Positions 56,827 through 64,000 of a stretch of 64,000 bases of DNA are shown here, piece by piece. Numbering within the stretch: position 1 is the first letter of the stretch; each line of letters opens with the position of its first letter. Source of the DNA: Pseudomonas sp. MF4836 (lineage in GTDB: Bacteria > Pseudomonadota > Gammaproteobacteria > Pseudomonadales > Pseudomonadaceae); assembly GCF_002018875.1 (NCBI RefSeq), contig NZ_MVOL01000016.1:87703-151702 (forward strand), in the 5' to 3' direction. The position numbers and the translations under genes are program-made. Below the pieces are notes generated by a model. The model made no database searches. It was given only the letters and a program-made list of their open reading frames with translations, and was not told where the DNA came from.

Positions 56827-57198
56827 CTAGCCCGCCAGTTGCCAGGCCTGGGCCAGTAAGTCGGCCAGCCGTGGGTCCCGGGCGTCATCCAGGGTGCGCA
56901 CCTTGCGATGCCGGCGAAACTTGCCGCCGCCCTCCAGCAACTGTTCCGGGTCTTGCAACAGATAGCCCTGGCTGAACTCCAGCGTCACATGCTCGCGGTA
57001 GGCATAAATGCCGCAGAACGGCTGCGCCTGGCTGAACAGGATGCCGCCGTACTTCACCGTTTCACTGGCCATCGGGCACACCTTCAGCACCTGTTCCCGC
57101 AGGCATTCCACCAGGGCCTGCAGCTCGGGCTGGGCCAGGCGCAAGTCATGCAGCAGGGCCTGCAGCGGATCCTGGGGCAAGTCTGTGTCCTTGTTCAT
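56827..57198 (-). CDS. DUF1801 family protein
   Basis: A 123-residue protein. The DUF1801 (YdhG-like) core is CLREQVLKVCPMASETVKYGGILFSQAQPFCGIYAYREHVTLEFSQG, and the ending has KFRRHRKVRTLDDARDP. The fold is frataxin-like with unknown activity. Its ATG overlaps the stop of the upstream secreted protein (ATGA), so they are coupled, which is unusual for a secreted and a cytoplasmic protein. Confidence 0.8.
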   Translation of the reverse strand: MNKDTDLPQDPLQALLHDLRLAQPELQALVECLREQVLKVCPMASETVKYGGILFSQAQPFCGIYAYREHVTLEFSQGYLLQDPEQLLEGGGKFRRHRKVRTLDDARDPRLADLLAQAWQLAG

Positions 57199-58751
57199 CG
57201 AGCCCCCGGCTCCACAAAAAGCGGCGCGCCGTAGCGCTTGAACGAGCGCGTGGAAGATTCCCCGACCTGGTGCCACCAACTGAGCTCCATGGCACCCCGG
57301 GCGTCCATGCGCGTGGCGATTCTTTCGGCAATCAGCGGCTCGCCGTCGAACTGCCGGACCACCGTCAGCGGCGGGCTCCAGCTCTGCTTGTCGGCGCTGA
57401 AGCGGGTGACTTGCACCTCATCCATCGGTGCGCTGCCAGGCCGTGAGCCCGAGGCGTTCCAATACCCGATCAGGTTCCAGACCAGCATGATATTGCCCGC
57501 TGCATCGACCTCGGGCGTGGTGAAAAACGGGGTCTGCCAGCGCTGCAGAGACGCCAGGGTCAGGGGCGCGCTCCAGGCCTGGCGCGCCGCCTCATAGCGG
57601 GTGACCTGGATGCCCGCTTCCGGGCTGTTCCAGAGCGTCACCGCATTGCCCGCCGGGTCCATGGCCAGGGGTGGAAAACCGTCGAGGTTGCTGCGCTCGC
57701 GCTGTGGGTCATCGAGCTGGGTCTGCTGCCATTTGTCCGTACGCGGGGTGTAGTGGGCAGAAAACAGGCCGTCGGTCTGATACCACAGCACCGCCACATC
57801 GCCACGCCGGGCGCCCGCCACTACCGGTCGGCCCACCATGTAGTCGGACGTCGCGAGCGATCGCGGGCGGCTCCATTGCTTGGCTTGCGGGTCGTAGCGC
57901 GCCACCAGCAACGATGCCTCGAACGAGCGGGAAAACAGAAACGACTTCACACTTTGCTGACGCCAGGCGAGCGTGGCGAAACCGGAATCATCCACCACCA
58001 GCCGCTGCGCATCGACGCCGTAGGAGCGACTGCCGATATCGCGATTGACCTTTTGCGGTTCGCTCCAGGTCTGCTGCCGGGCGTCATAGCGGGTACTGCG
58101 CAGCTCATGGGGGATGGGCGAACCCGGGGTCGCTGAGCCTCGGGGCTGCTGGTCCCAGGCCACGAACACATTGCCCTGGGCGTCGATGCCGGTCACCGGG
58201 CCGATGGACTTGTTGGTCGTGTCCCCCGGGTAGTTTCGATCCAGGCGCAACGGCGCGCCCCAACGCCCGCTGTCGGCCTGGTAGCGCACGCTGAGCACGG
58301 TATTGCCGATCTCGCTCTCGGGGCTCCAGACCACGGTCAGGTTGCCTTGCCCGTCGGCCACCAGCGAAGGCGCGAACACATGGAAGCGTTCGTTGCCCTG
58401 GGCCAGGATGGTCTGCTCATCGCTCAAGCGGCGGCTGCCGGCCTCATAGCGCGCGGTCTTGAGCAGAAAACGCGCACCGCTTTCAGGGAACTCGAACCAG
58501 ACCACCATGACCTTGCCATCGCCACCGAGCGGCGACTGGTACTGGAACTGACGCGAATAGTCGCCGTGGCCGACCTGCTCGCTCCAGCCTTGGCCGGCTG
58601 TCTGTGCCTGCATGGACACCGGGGTCGGGCGCGGCGCGGGGGGCGACTGTTCACTGGCCTGGAGCGCCGCCGGCAAACAACAGCTCAACAGGCCCAGCAA
58701 CATCGGCAGGGCGGCTCTGGCCGAGGCCCGGTAGGGTGCGATTCCTTTCAC
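57195..58751 (-). CDS. Secreted beta-propeller-like protein
   Basis: A 518-residue exported protein; signal peptide LPMLLGLLSCCLPAALQA. The mature part has repeated blades of about 45-55 residues with a shared pattern: DGQGNLTVVWSPES, DAQGNVFVAWDQQ, DDSGFATLAWRQ, DPAGNAVTLWNSPE, DAAGNIMLVWNL, DARGAMELSWW. Each D-x-x-G-N-x-x-x-x-W unit alternates with a RYDxxxxxWSxPxxL strand. This indicates a six- to seven-bladed propeller. No catalytic residues are evident. The GTG at 58751 has AGGAT 7 bases upstream. It is first gene of the operon. Confidence 0.72.
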   Translation of the reverse strand: MKGIAPYRASARAALPMLLGLLSCCLPAALQASEQSPPAPRPTPVSMQAQTAGQGWSEQVGHGDYSRQFQYQSPLGGDGKVMVVWFEFPESGARFLLKTARYEAGSRRLSDEQTILAQGNERFHVFAPSLVADGQGNLTVVWSPESEIGNTVLSVRYQADSGRWGAPLRLDRNYPGDTTNKSIGPVTGIDAQGNVFVAWDQQPRGSATPGSPIPHELRSTRYDARQQTWSEPQKVNRDIGSRSYGVDAQRLVVDDSGFATLAWRQQSVKSFLFSRSFEASLLVARYDPQAKQWSRPRSLATSDYMVGRPVVAGARRGDVAVLWYQTDGLFSAHYTPRTDKWQQTQLDDPQRERSNLDGFPPLAMDPAGNAVTLWNSPEAGIQVTRYEAARQAWSAPLTLASLQRWQTPFFTTPEVDAAGNIMLVWNLIGYWNASGSRPGSAPMDEVQVTRFSADKQSWSPPLTVVRQFDGEPLIAERIATRMDARGAMELSWWHQVGESSTRSFKRYGAPLFVEPGAR

Positions 58752-58930
58752 TTGAACATCCTGTCTGAGGGGGGGCACCGATAACGACCGTCATCCGCGC
58801 GCCGAGGGATTCTCCTGAAGTCGGGGGCAAGAGGCAACCCGGGACTGTCGACAGCGCAACGCTATAGACGGGCCGAGGGTGCAGCGGCGAGTATTGGCCC
58901 TTTCGCCGCACACACCTGGATTGATCCCTT

Positions 58931-59329
58931 ATGAGCAAACTCGCCTGCTGCTGTGGACATGTGATCGTCGACCAGACCGACGACCTGCCGTACAAGGCCA
59001 GCCTGCTGCGGGACCAGGAAGAATCCATATTCCAGGAGCGTACCCAGGACAGCGTCAAGCGCTTGCTGAAGGCGGTCGGCAACAATGGACTCGACCAACT
59101 GGTCGTCGAGCAGTACGGCAACACGCCCTGGAGGCCCCGACCCGATGAGCTGTTCCAGGATCAATTCACCAGCATCCAGGTCGCCTCGATGACCAGCCTG
59201 TATGAGTGCCAGAACTGTGGCCGCCTGTGGGTCCAGCGACCGGGCAGCCAGCAGTTCGCCTCCTTCACCCCCGACAGCGGCCAGTACCTGGCCGTGTTGG
59301 CCAACCCCGTGCCCGAGACACCTGAATGA
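58931..59329 (+). CDS. Hypothetical Cys-rich cytoplasmic protein
   Basis: A 132-residue protein. CCCGHVIVDQTDDLPYKASLL at the start and CQNCGRLWVQ near residue 92 supply four or more Cys for a split zinc site. Between them is a charged helical part (SIFQERTQDSVKRLLKAVG). It ends overlapping the LysE gene (ATGA), so the two are cotranscribed. No family name is recognised. Confidence 0.6.
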   Translation: MSKLACCCGHVIVDQTDDLPYKASLLRDQEESIFQERTQDSVKRLLKAVGNNGLDQLVVEQYGNTPWRPRPDELFQDQFTSIQVASMTSLYECQNCGRLWVQRPGSQQFASFTPDSGQYLAVLANPVPETPE

Positions 59330-59946
59330 ACACCGCCACGCTGCTGCTCTACACCACCAGTTGCCTGATCGGCGCACTGATTCCCGGCCCCACTTCCTTG
59401 CTGGCCATGGCCAACGGCACCTCGCGCAATGGCCGGCTGGTGGCGGTGGGCATGGCCGGTGCGGCGCTCTCGGATATCTTGATCATCGCCGCGGTCGGCC
59501 TGGGCCTGGGGGCGATGTTGATGGCTTCGCAGAACCTGTTCCTGGCCCTGAAATGGTTTGGCGTGGCGTACCTGGCCTGGCTCGGCATTCAGTTGTGGCG
59601 CAGCCAGCCCCGGGCCCTCGACCCCGCGGCCATGGCCGGCGGCAGCCGCGGCGGCGAGGTGTTCTGGCGCAGTTTTTCAGTGGCCCTGACCAACCCCAAG
59701 GTGCTGCTGTTTTTCACCGCCTTCCTGCCGCAGTTCATCGACCCCAGCCAACCGACCCTGGTGCAGTACGCGCTGCTGGCGCTGGTCTCGGCAGTGGTGG
59801 ATATCCTGGTGATGGGGCTCTACGCCGCAGGCGGGGTGCAGGCGGCGAAGATCCTCACGCAAACCGGCATGCGCCGGCTCAACCGCTGCTGCGGCGCGAC
59901 CATGCTTTCGCTGGCGGCGTTCCTGGCGGTCTACCGCAGGAGCTGA
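59326..59946 (+). CDS. LysE/RhtB family exporter
   Basis: A 206-residue inner-membrane protein with six hydrophobic helices. LIGALIPGPTSLLAMANGTSRNGRLVAVGMAGAALSD is the family start, YLAWLGIQLWRS follows, and LTNPKVLLFFTAFLPQFIDPSQ is the second signature. It exports amino acids or analogues. It differs from the LysE protein at 4185-4811 and is translationally coupled to the Cys-rich gene upstream. Confidence 0.87.
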   Translation: MNTATLLLYTTSCLIGALIPGPTSLLAMANGTSRNGRLVAVGMAGAALSDILIIAAVGLGLGAMLMASQNLFLALKWFGVAYLAWLGIQLWRSQPRALDPAAMAGGSRGGEVFWRSFSVALTNPKVLLFFTAFLPQFIDPSQPTLVQYALLALVSAVVDILVMGLYAAGGVQAAKILTQTGMRRLNRCCGATMLSLAAFLAVYRRS

Positions 59947-59970
59947 AAACGCCTGACGGGCCCCTGCGCC

Positions 59971-62427
59971 TCAGGCGTCCTGGCGCGCCCCGCCGGACTG
60001 GATCGCCACGCTCAGCGCCTGGGCCAGGGCGTCCACTGAGTAGGGTTTCTGCAAAAACACGAACTCCCGCGACCCGCCCTGGGCCAGGGCCGGGCTGTAG
60101 CCACTGGTGAGGATCACCGGCAGCCCGGGGTACAACCGGCGAATTTCCTCGGCCAGCTCGATGCCGCTCATGCCGGGCATCAATACATCGGAAAACACCG
60201 CTTGGAACGGCGTGGTGCCCTGGGCCAGCAGCTTCAGGGCCTCGGCGGCGCTGGTGGCCCATTGCGCGCGATAGCCCAGTTCAACCAACGCCTGGGCCAG
60301 CAAGCCGCCGACCTCGGTATTGTCCTCGACCATCAGCAGGGTCGCGCCCTGGCCGTCGATCCGCTCCGGGCTGGCTGCCCTCGGTTGCGCGGCTTCCGGC
60401 GCCTGCAGCGAACGCGGCAGGTACAGGGTAAAACGCGTACCCTGCCCCGGCTGGCTGTCGACCAGCAACTCGCCACCGGACTGCTTGGCGAAACCGAACA
60501 CCTGGGACAAGCCCAACCCCGTGCCCTTGCCCACTTCCTTGGTGGTAAAAAACGGCTCGAAAATACGCTCGATCTGCGCCGGGTCGATGCCCGAACCGGT
60601 GTCGGCCAGGGACACCGCGACAAACTCCCCCACCACCCCGGCATACAACCCCTTGGCCGGGGTGCAGTGCGCCCGCTCGACAGTGATTACCAGCAGGCCC
60701 TCGCCCTGCATCGCGTCGCGGGCGTTGACCGCCATATTGATCAGCGCGGTATCGAACTGCCCGGCATCGGCATGAATGAAGCACGGCTCGGCGGGCAGCT
60801 CGATCCGCAGCTCGATGCAGGCCCCCAGCAACGGGTTGAGCATATCGGCCACGGCTTGCACGCTGTGGCCGACGTCAAATGTGTGAGGTCGCAGGTTCTG
60901 CTGTCGGGCATAAGCCAGTAACTGCCCGGTGAGCTTGCTGGCCCGCTCGACGGTGTCGGAGATCGCCTCGATGTAGCTCAGCCGCCGCTGCTCGCTGAGG
61001 TTGCGCCGCAGCAGGTCGGTGGAGGACTTGATCACCGTCAGCAGGTTGTTGAAGTCATGGGCCACACCACCGGTGAGCTGCCCCATGGCTTCCATCTTCT
61101 GCGCCTGGCGCAGCACGTCTTCGGTCTTGCGCAAGGCTTCGGCGGCTTCGCGCTCGCCCTGGACGTCACGGCCCACGGCATGAATATGGGTGCGGTCCGG
61201 CACGGCCGACCAGGACACGCTGCGGTAGGAGCCGTCCTTGTGCCGGTAACGCCCCTCATAGCTGGAAAAACTCACCCCGCGCGCCAGCTCAGCCACCACC
61301 TGGGCCGCAGCCACCCGGTCCTCCGGGTGCAGCAGTTCGTAGGCGCTTTGCCCCAGCAACTCGGCCTCGCTCCAGCCCAACAACTGGGTCCAGGCCGGGT
61401 TGGCGGCGACAATCGTGCCGTTGAAATCGGCAACGATCATCAGGTCGGCAGACAGGCGCCAGATCCGGTCGCGCTCCTGGGTGCGCTGCTGCACCCGTTG
61501 CTCCAGGGAATCGTTGAGTTGCCGCAACTGCTCCTCGGCCTGGCGCGTGGCGCTGATGTCGCGGGAGATGCACAGGATCTTCTCCGGCCGGCCCTCGGCA
61601 TCGAGCATCGGCGTGACTTGCACGTCCCACCACTTGCGAGTGCCCAACAGGGTTTCGGCCACGCCCTGGAAGCGCGCCGCGCGGCCTTCCTGGGCCGCCG
61701 CAATCGCTGACCGCGCATCGGTGTTGCCCTGGTTCTGCCAGAAATCGGGCCACGGGCAGCCCCGGATCGCATTGAAGTCACTGACCTCCATGACCCGCAT
61801 CCCGCCTTCGCTCATAAAGGACAGCTTGCCGTCCAGGTCCAGGACCTTGATGCAGTCATTGCTGCTGGCCAGGACGCGGGTATTGAGTTCACGGGTCTCG
61901 CGCAGCGAGGACTCGGTCAGCCGGGCATGCTCGGCCAGCAGCACCTGATCGCTGGTTTCCACGGTGCAGCACAACAGGCCGACCACCGTGTGTTGCTGTT
62001 CGTCGTAGACCGGGCTCATGGAGAACGACCACCAGGTCTGATCTTCTCCGGGAAAGCGCTGCATGCGGATCGGCATGTCTTGCAAGCGACAGGACTGGCC
62101 TCGATAAACCTGCTCCACCAATGGCTGGACCTGAGGCCAGGCATCGGCCCACAGGGTCTCGATGGTTTGCCCCAGCGCGGTGTCCAGGCGCGGGCCGAGC
62201 ACCGGTTCATAGGCGTCATTGAACAGGAACATTTTTTCCGGCCCCCAGAGCAGGTACATGCTCTCGGGCGACTCCAGCATCAAACTCAAGGTGCTGCGCA
62301 ACAGGCTCGGCCACTGCTCGATAGGCCCCAGGGGCGAGGTCGACCAGTCATGGGCACGGATCGCAGCGCCCGCCTTGCCGCCGCGAGGGACTGGGTTGCT
62401 GGGGATGGCGGGAGAAGACTCATTCAT
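59971..62427 (-). CDS. PAS-domain hybrid sensor histidine kinase
   Basis: An 818-residue cytoplasmic kinase without membrane helices. Three PAS-like units lie in order: WSTSPLGPIEQWPSLLR to SMSPVYDEQQ (about 20-150), SSNDCIKVLDLDGKLSFMSEGG (about 180-300), and DLMIVADFNGTIVAANPAWTQLLGWSEAEL (about 330-450). The H-box is QLTGGVAHDFNNLLTVIKSS, ATP-binding motifs are MAVNARDAM, DTGSGI and GKGTGLGLSQVFGFAKQ, and the C-terminal receiver has Asp in FSDVLMPGMSG. The HWE-like DFNNLL box suits light/redox-type hybrid kinases. The signal is unknown. Confidence 0.85.
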   Translation of the reverse strand: MNESSPAIPSNPVPRGGKAGAAIRAHDWSTSPLGPIEQWPSLLRSTLSLMLESPESMYLLWGPEKMFLFNDAYEPVLGPRLDTALGQTIETLWADAWPQVQPLVEQVYRGQSCRLQDMPIRMQRFPGEDQTWWSFSMSPVYDEQQHTVVGLLCCTVETSDQVLLAEHARLTESSLRETRELNTRVLASSNDCIKVLDLDGKLSFMSEGGMRVMEVSDFNAIRGCPWPDFWQNQGNTDARSAIAAAQEGRAARFQGVAETLLGTRKWWDVQVTPMLDAEGRPEKILCISRDISATRQAEEQLRQLNDSLEQRVQQRTQERDRIWRLSADLMIVADFNGTIVAANPAWTQLLGWSEAELLGQSAYELLHPEDRVAAAQVVAELARGVSFSSYEGRYRHKDGSYRSVSWSAVPDRTHIHAVGRDVQGEREAAEALRKTEDVLRQAQKMEAMGQLTGGVAHDFNNLLTVIKSSTDLLRRNLSEQRRLSYIEAISDTVERASKLTGQLLAYARQQNLRPHTFDVGHSVQAVADMLNPLLGACIELRIELPAEPCFIHADAGQFDTALINMAVNARDAMQGEGLLVITVERAHCTPAKGLYAGVVGEFVAVSLADTGSGIDPAQIERIFEPFFTTKEVGKGTGLGLSQVFGFAKQSGGELLVDSQPGQGTRFTLYLPRSLQAPEAAQPRAASPERIDGQGATLLMVEDNTEVGGLLAQALVELGYRAQWATSAAEALKLLAQGTTPFQAVFSDVLMPGMSGIELAEEIRRLYPGLPVILTSGYSPALAQGGSREFVFLQKPYSVDALAQALSVAIQSGGARQDA

Positions 62428-62678
62428 GGACGGAACACTGCAAAGAAGGAGGTATGGACGCTGTGGACCGCTGGTGCAGCGCAGAATACCCGAGCCGTAG
62501 GGCCGACGATAGTTAATGCCGCCGTCTGATGGCCATTGGCTTCGCCATAGCGCCCGCAGCAGATTGCGTCGCGATGTTATGCAAAGGCGACCCGGGCATT
62601 GAGTGGCCCGCCCGCTTGCTATAGAACCCATTGGCGGCCCGCGCCGCGCCTGCGCTCATTTGCCCTGAAGGTTCGCCC

Positions 62679-63500
62679 ATGACACTCAATAACAAGAAGA
62701 TCCTGCCCCTGGCCCTCTCACTCCTGCTGCTTCAAGGCGGCGCCGCATTCGCCGCCGAGGCACCGGCCTCGAACCTGCTGACCGCCGCCGTGGCCTGGAA
62801 GCAGACCGCCGCCGAGTTCCAGGCCCTGTATTACCAGGGTTTCAACATCGCCCGCCTGCGCCTGGACCAGGCGTTGCAAGCGCACAAGGCCGGCGACAAA
62901 CCCCTGGCCATCATCAGCGACATGGACGACACCGTGCTCAGCAGCAACAGCTACTGGGGCTACATGATCAACGCCGACCAGGAGTTTTTCGACGATGCGG
63001 CCTGGGATAAATGGGTCGCCGAAAACGGCCCGGTGGCCACCCCGGGCGCCGTGGAGTTTCTCGATTACGCCAAGTCCAAGGGCGTCGAAGTGTTTTACGT
63101 CACCAGCCGCGATCAGGGCGAAAAAACCTACGAATACGCCCTGGCCAACCTGCGCAAGAACGGCCTGCCGTTCGCCGACGAGCAGCACCTGACGGTGTAC
63201 CGCGACAGCTCGAACAAAGAGCCGCGCCAGCAGGAAATCGCCAAGGACCATCAAGTGGTGGTGATGCTCGGCGACAACCTCAACGACTTCAAACGAAAAT
63301 ACTACGTGGCCGACGTCGAACAACGCCGCGCCCTGATGACCGCCGACAAGGCCCAGTTCGGACAGCAATTCATCCTGTTCCCCAACCCCACCGACGGCCA
63401 TTGGCTGAAAGCGATCTTCGGCGACTCCGAGCCCCCGGCCAGCGCCGAAAACCGCGCCAAGTTCAAGGTCGCGGCGGCGTCTACGGCGTGGAAGCCGTGA
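62679..63500 (+). CDS. 5'-nucleotidase/acid phosphatase, lipoprotein e(P4)-like
   Basis: A 273-residue exported HAD phosphatase (class C acid phosphatase). Signal peptide ALSLLLLQGGAAFAA; no lipobox Cys, so it is probably soluble in the periplasm. The HAD motif DMDDTVLSSNSYWGY supplies the nucleophile Asp near residue 88. VTSRDQGEKTYEYALANLRKNGLP and MLGDNLNDFKR supply the later motifs. e(P4) family enzymes dephosphorylate nucleotides for uptake. The ATG at 62679 is the start at the signal peptide. It is monocistronic. Confidence 0.87.
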   Translation: MTLNNKKILPLALSLLLLQGGAAFAAEAPASNLLTAAVAWKQTAAEFQALYYQGFNIARLRLDQALQAHKAGDKPLAIISDMDDTVLSSNSYWGYMINADQEFFDDAAWDKWVAENGPVATPGAVEFLDYAKSKGVEVFYVTSRDQGEKTYEYALANLRKNGLPFADEQHLTVYRDSSNKEPRQQEIAKDHQVVVMLGDNLNDFKRKYYVADVEQRRALMTADKAQFGQQFILFPNPTDGHWLKAIFGDSEPPASAENRAKFKVAAASTAWKP

Positions 63501-63762
63501 GGGGTTAAGCAGCGGCTCTTGGCCAATGCGCCCGTGCGTGGCTCAGGATGACGAAGGGCTGAACAGCAGAGAGTCAGACTAAATATCGCGCGATTTAAGC
63601 GACATTTCTCTGTGTTTTTCAGTGACTTCTGATATCCACGAGCCCCGTAAAACCTGCACGCTCCTGCCCGCTAAACCCAAGCACGTCCACTTTGAGTGAC
63701 GTGCAGTCAAGCACCGATTGTTCTTTCGCTTGATGTGGGTGACAAGTTGCCGGGAGCACACC

Positions 63763-64000
63763 ATGCCAAGCCAATCCGATCTGCGTTTTACCTTCAGCGT
63801 TGGCAACGAGTCCTTTGACGTTGTTGAGTTCACCTTGCACGAAGGCTTGTCCGAGACCTTCCACCTCGCGGTTGAACTGACCAGTGCCAATCCGGCCATC
63901 GACTTTGGGCAGGTGCTGGATCGGTCCGCGCTGCTGACCCTCTGGCACGGCGAGACGCCAGTGCGCTATGTGCATGGCGCCGTGTCCTCCTTCGTGCAGC
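63763..64000 (+). CDS. vgrG: VgrG/TssI spike protein, 5' end only
   Basis: The first 79 codons of a gene that continues past the window edge. QSDLRFTFSVGNESFDVVEFTLHEGLSE, HLAVELTSANPAIDFGQVLDRSALLTLWHG and RYVHGAVSSF are the gp27-like opening of VgrG spike proteins of type VI secretion. GGGAG lies before the ATG at 63763. No other T6SS gene is in the window, so this is probably a satellite vgrG with its own effector downstream. Confidence 0.85.
   Translation, partial: MPSQSDLRFTFSVGNESFDVVEFTLHEGLSETFHLAVELTSANPAIDFGQVLDRSALLTLWHGETPVRYVHGAVSSFVQ

Noticed and set aside
1..64000. tRNA, rRNA or CRISPR array
   Set aside because: No cloverleaf-like GTTCGAATC T-arm context beside genes, no rRNA text and no regularly spaced repeats with unique spacers were seen; the only regular repeat is the REP array.

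Overview
The window is one contiguous stretch of a GC-rich Pseudomonas chromosome, most probably from the P. fluorescens complex. Evidence is seen in the gene content and repeats: pfeRS-pfeA-pfeE enterobactin uptake, an AmpC-type beta-lactamase, a bacterial phosphatidylcholine synthase, a FecI/FecR/TonB-receptor cassette, the REP families GTGGCGAGGGAGC and GCAGCGGCTACAG, and codon use rich in G/C at third positions. No rRNA, tRNA, CRISPR array, integrase or intact insertion sequence was found.

Region 1 (1-11.6 kb) holds small accessory and metabolic genes: a nucleotidyltransferase, a remnant of an Old Yellow Enzyme gene, TrmK, a PhyH dioxygenase, a SUKH immunity-like protein, a LysE exporter and a MarR-controlled FAD monooxygenase. 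It also holds an arsRBCH operon whose arsB carries two in-frame internal deletions, a REPIN-bearing element with terminal inverted repeats, and a lipoprotein serine hydrolase. Region 2 (11.6-14.2 kb) is a four-gene minus-strand operon of uncharacterised envelope proteins closed by a clear terminator.

Region 3 (14.2-21.6 kb) looks like an accessory island. It is partly AT-richer, with orphan secreted proteins, hairpins and gene remnants. A segment flanked by short direct repeats contains a PhlG-like hydrolase with a divergent TetR gene, a broken NTP_transf_6 gene and a HigB/HigA toxin-antitoxin pair. Region 4 (21.6-27.1 kb) is the ferric-enterobactin system: two-component system, receptor and periplasmic esterase. 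Region 5 (27-34 kb) holds housekeeping and hypothetical genes, a SleB-type hydrolase, a CAP-domain protein, and a quinone-reductase-like gene divergent from a TetR gene.

Region 6 (34-45.1 kb) is a catabolic cluster for a hydroxyproline-like amino acid. A GntR/FCD regulator is followed by a REP array, an ABC importer interleaved with an aconitase-X dehydratase and a proline-racemase-superfamily enzyme, then a DapA-type deaminase, an MHS transporter and a ketoglutarate-semialdehyde dehydrogenase. Three near-identical TCGTATACGA sites, before the regulator, before the ABC genes and before the DapA gene, tie it together.

Region 7 (45.2-55.4 kb) has an ECF sigma/anti-sigma/sensor operon of CnrH-Y-X layout, an EamA transporter, an AmpC-type beta-lactamase, phosphatidylcholine synthase, and a Fur-boxed iron-starvation sigma/FecR/hydroxamate-siderophore receptor cassette. 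Region 8 (55.4-64 kb) holds a second copy of the REPIN-bearing element, VOC and DUF1801 proteins, a secreted beta-propeller-like protein, a LysE exporter, a PAS hybrid sensor kinase, an e(P4)-like acid phosphatase, and the 5' end of a vgrG gene running off the window.
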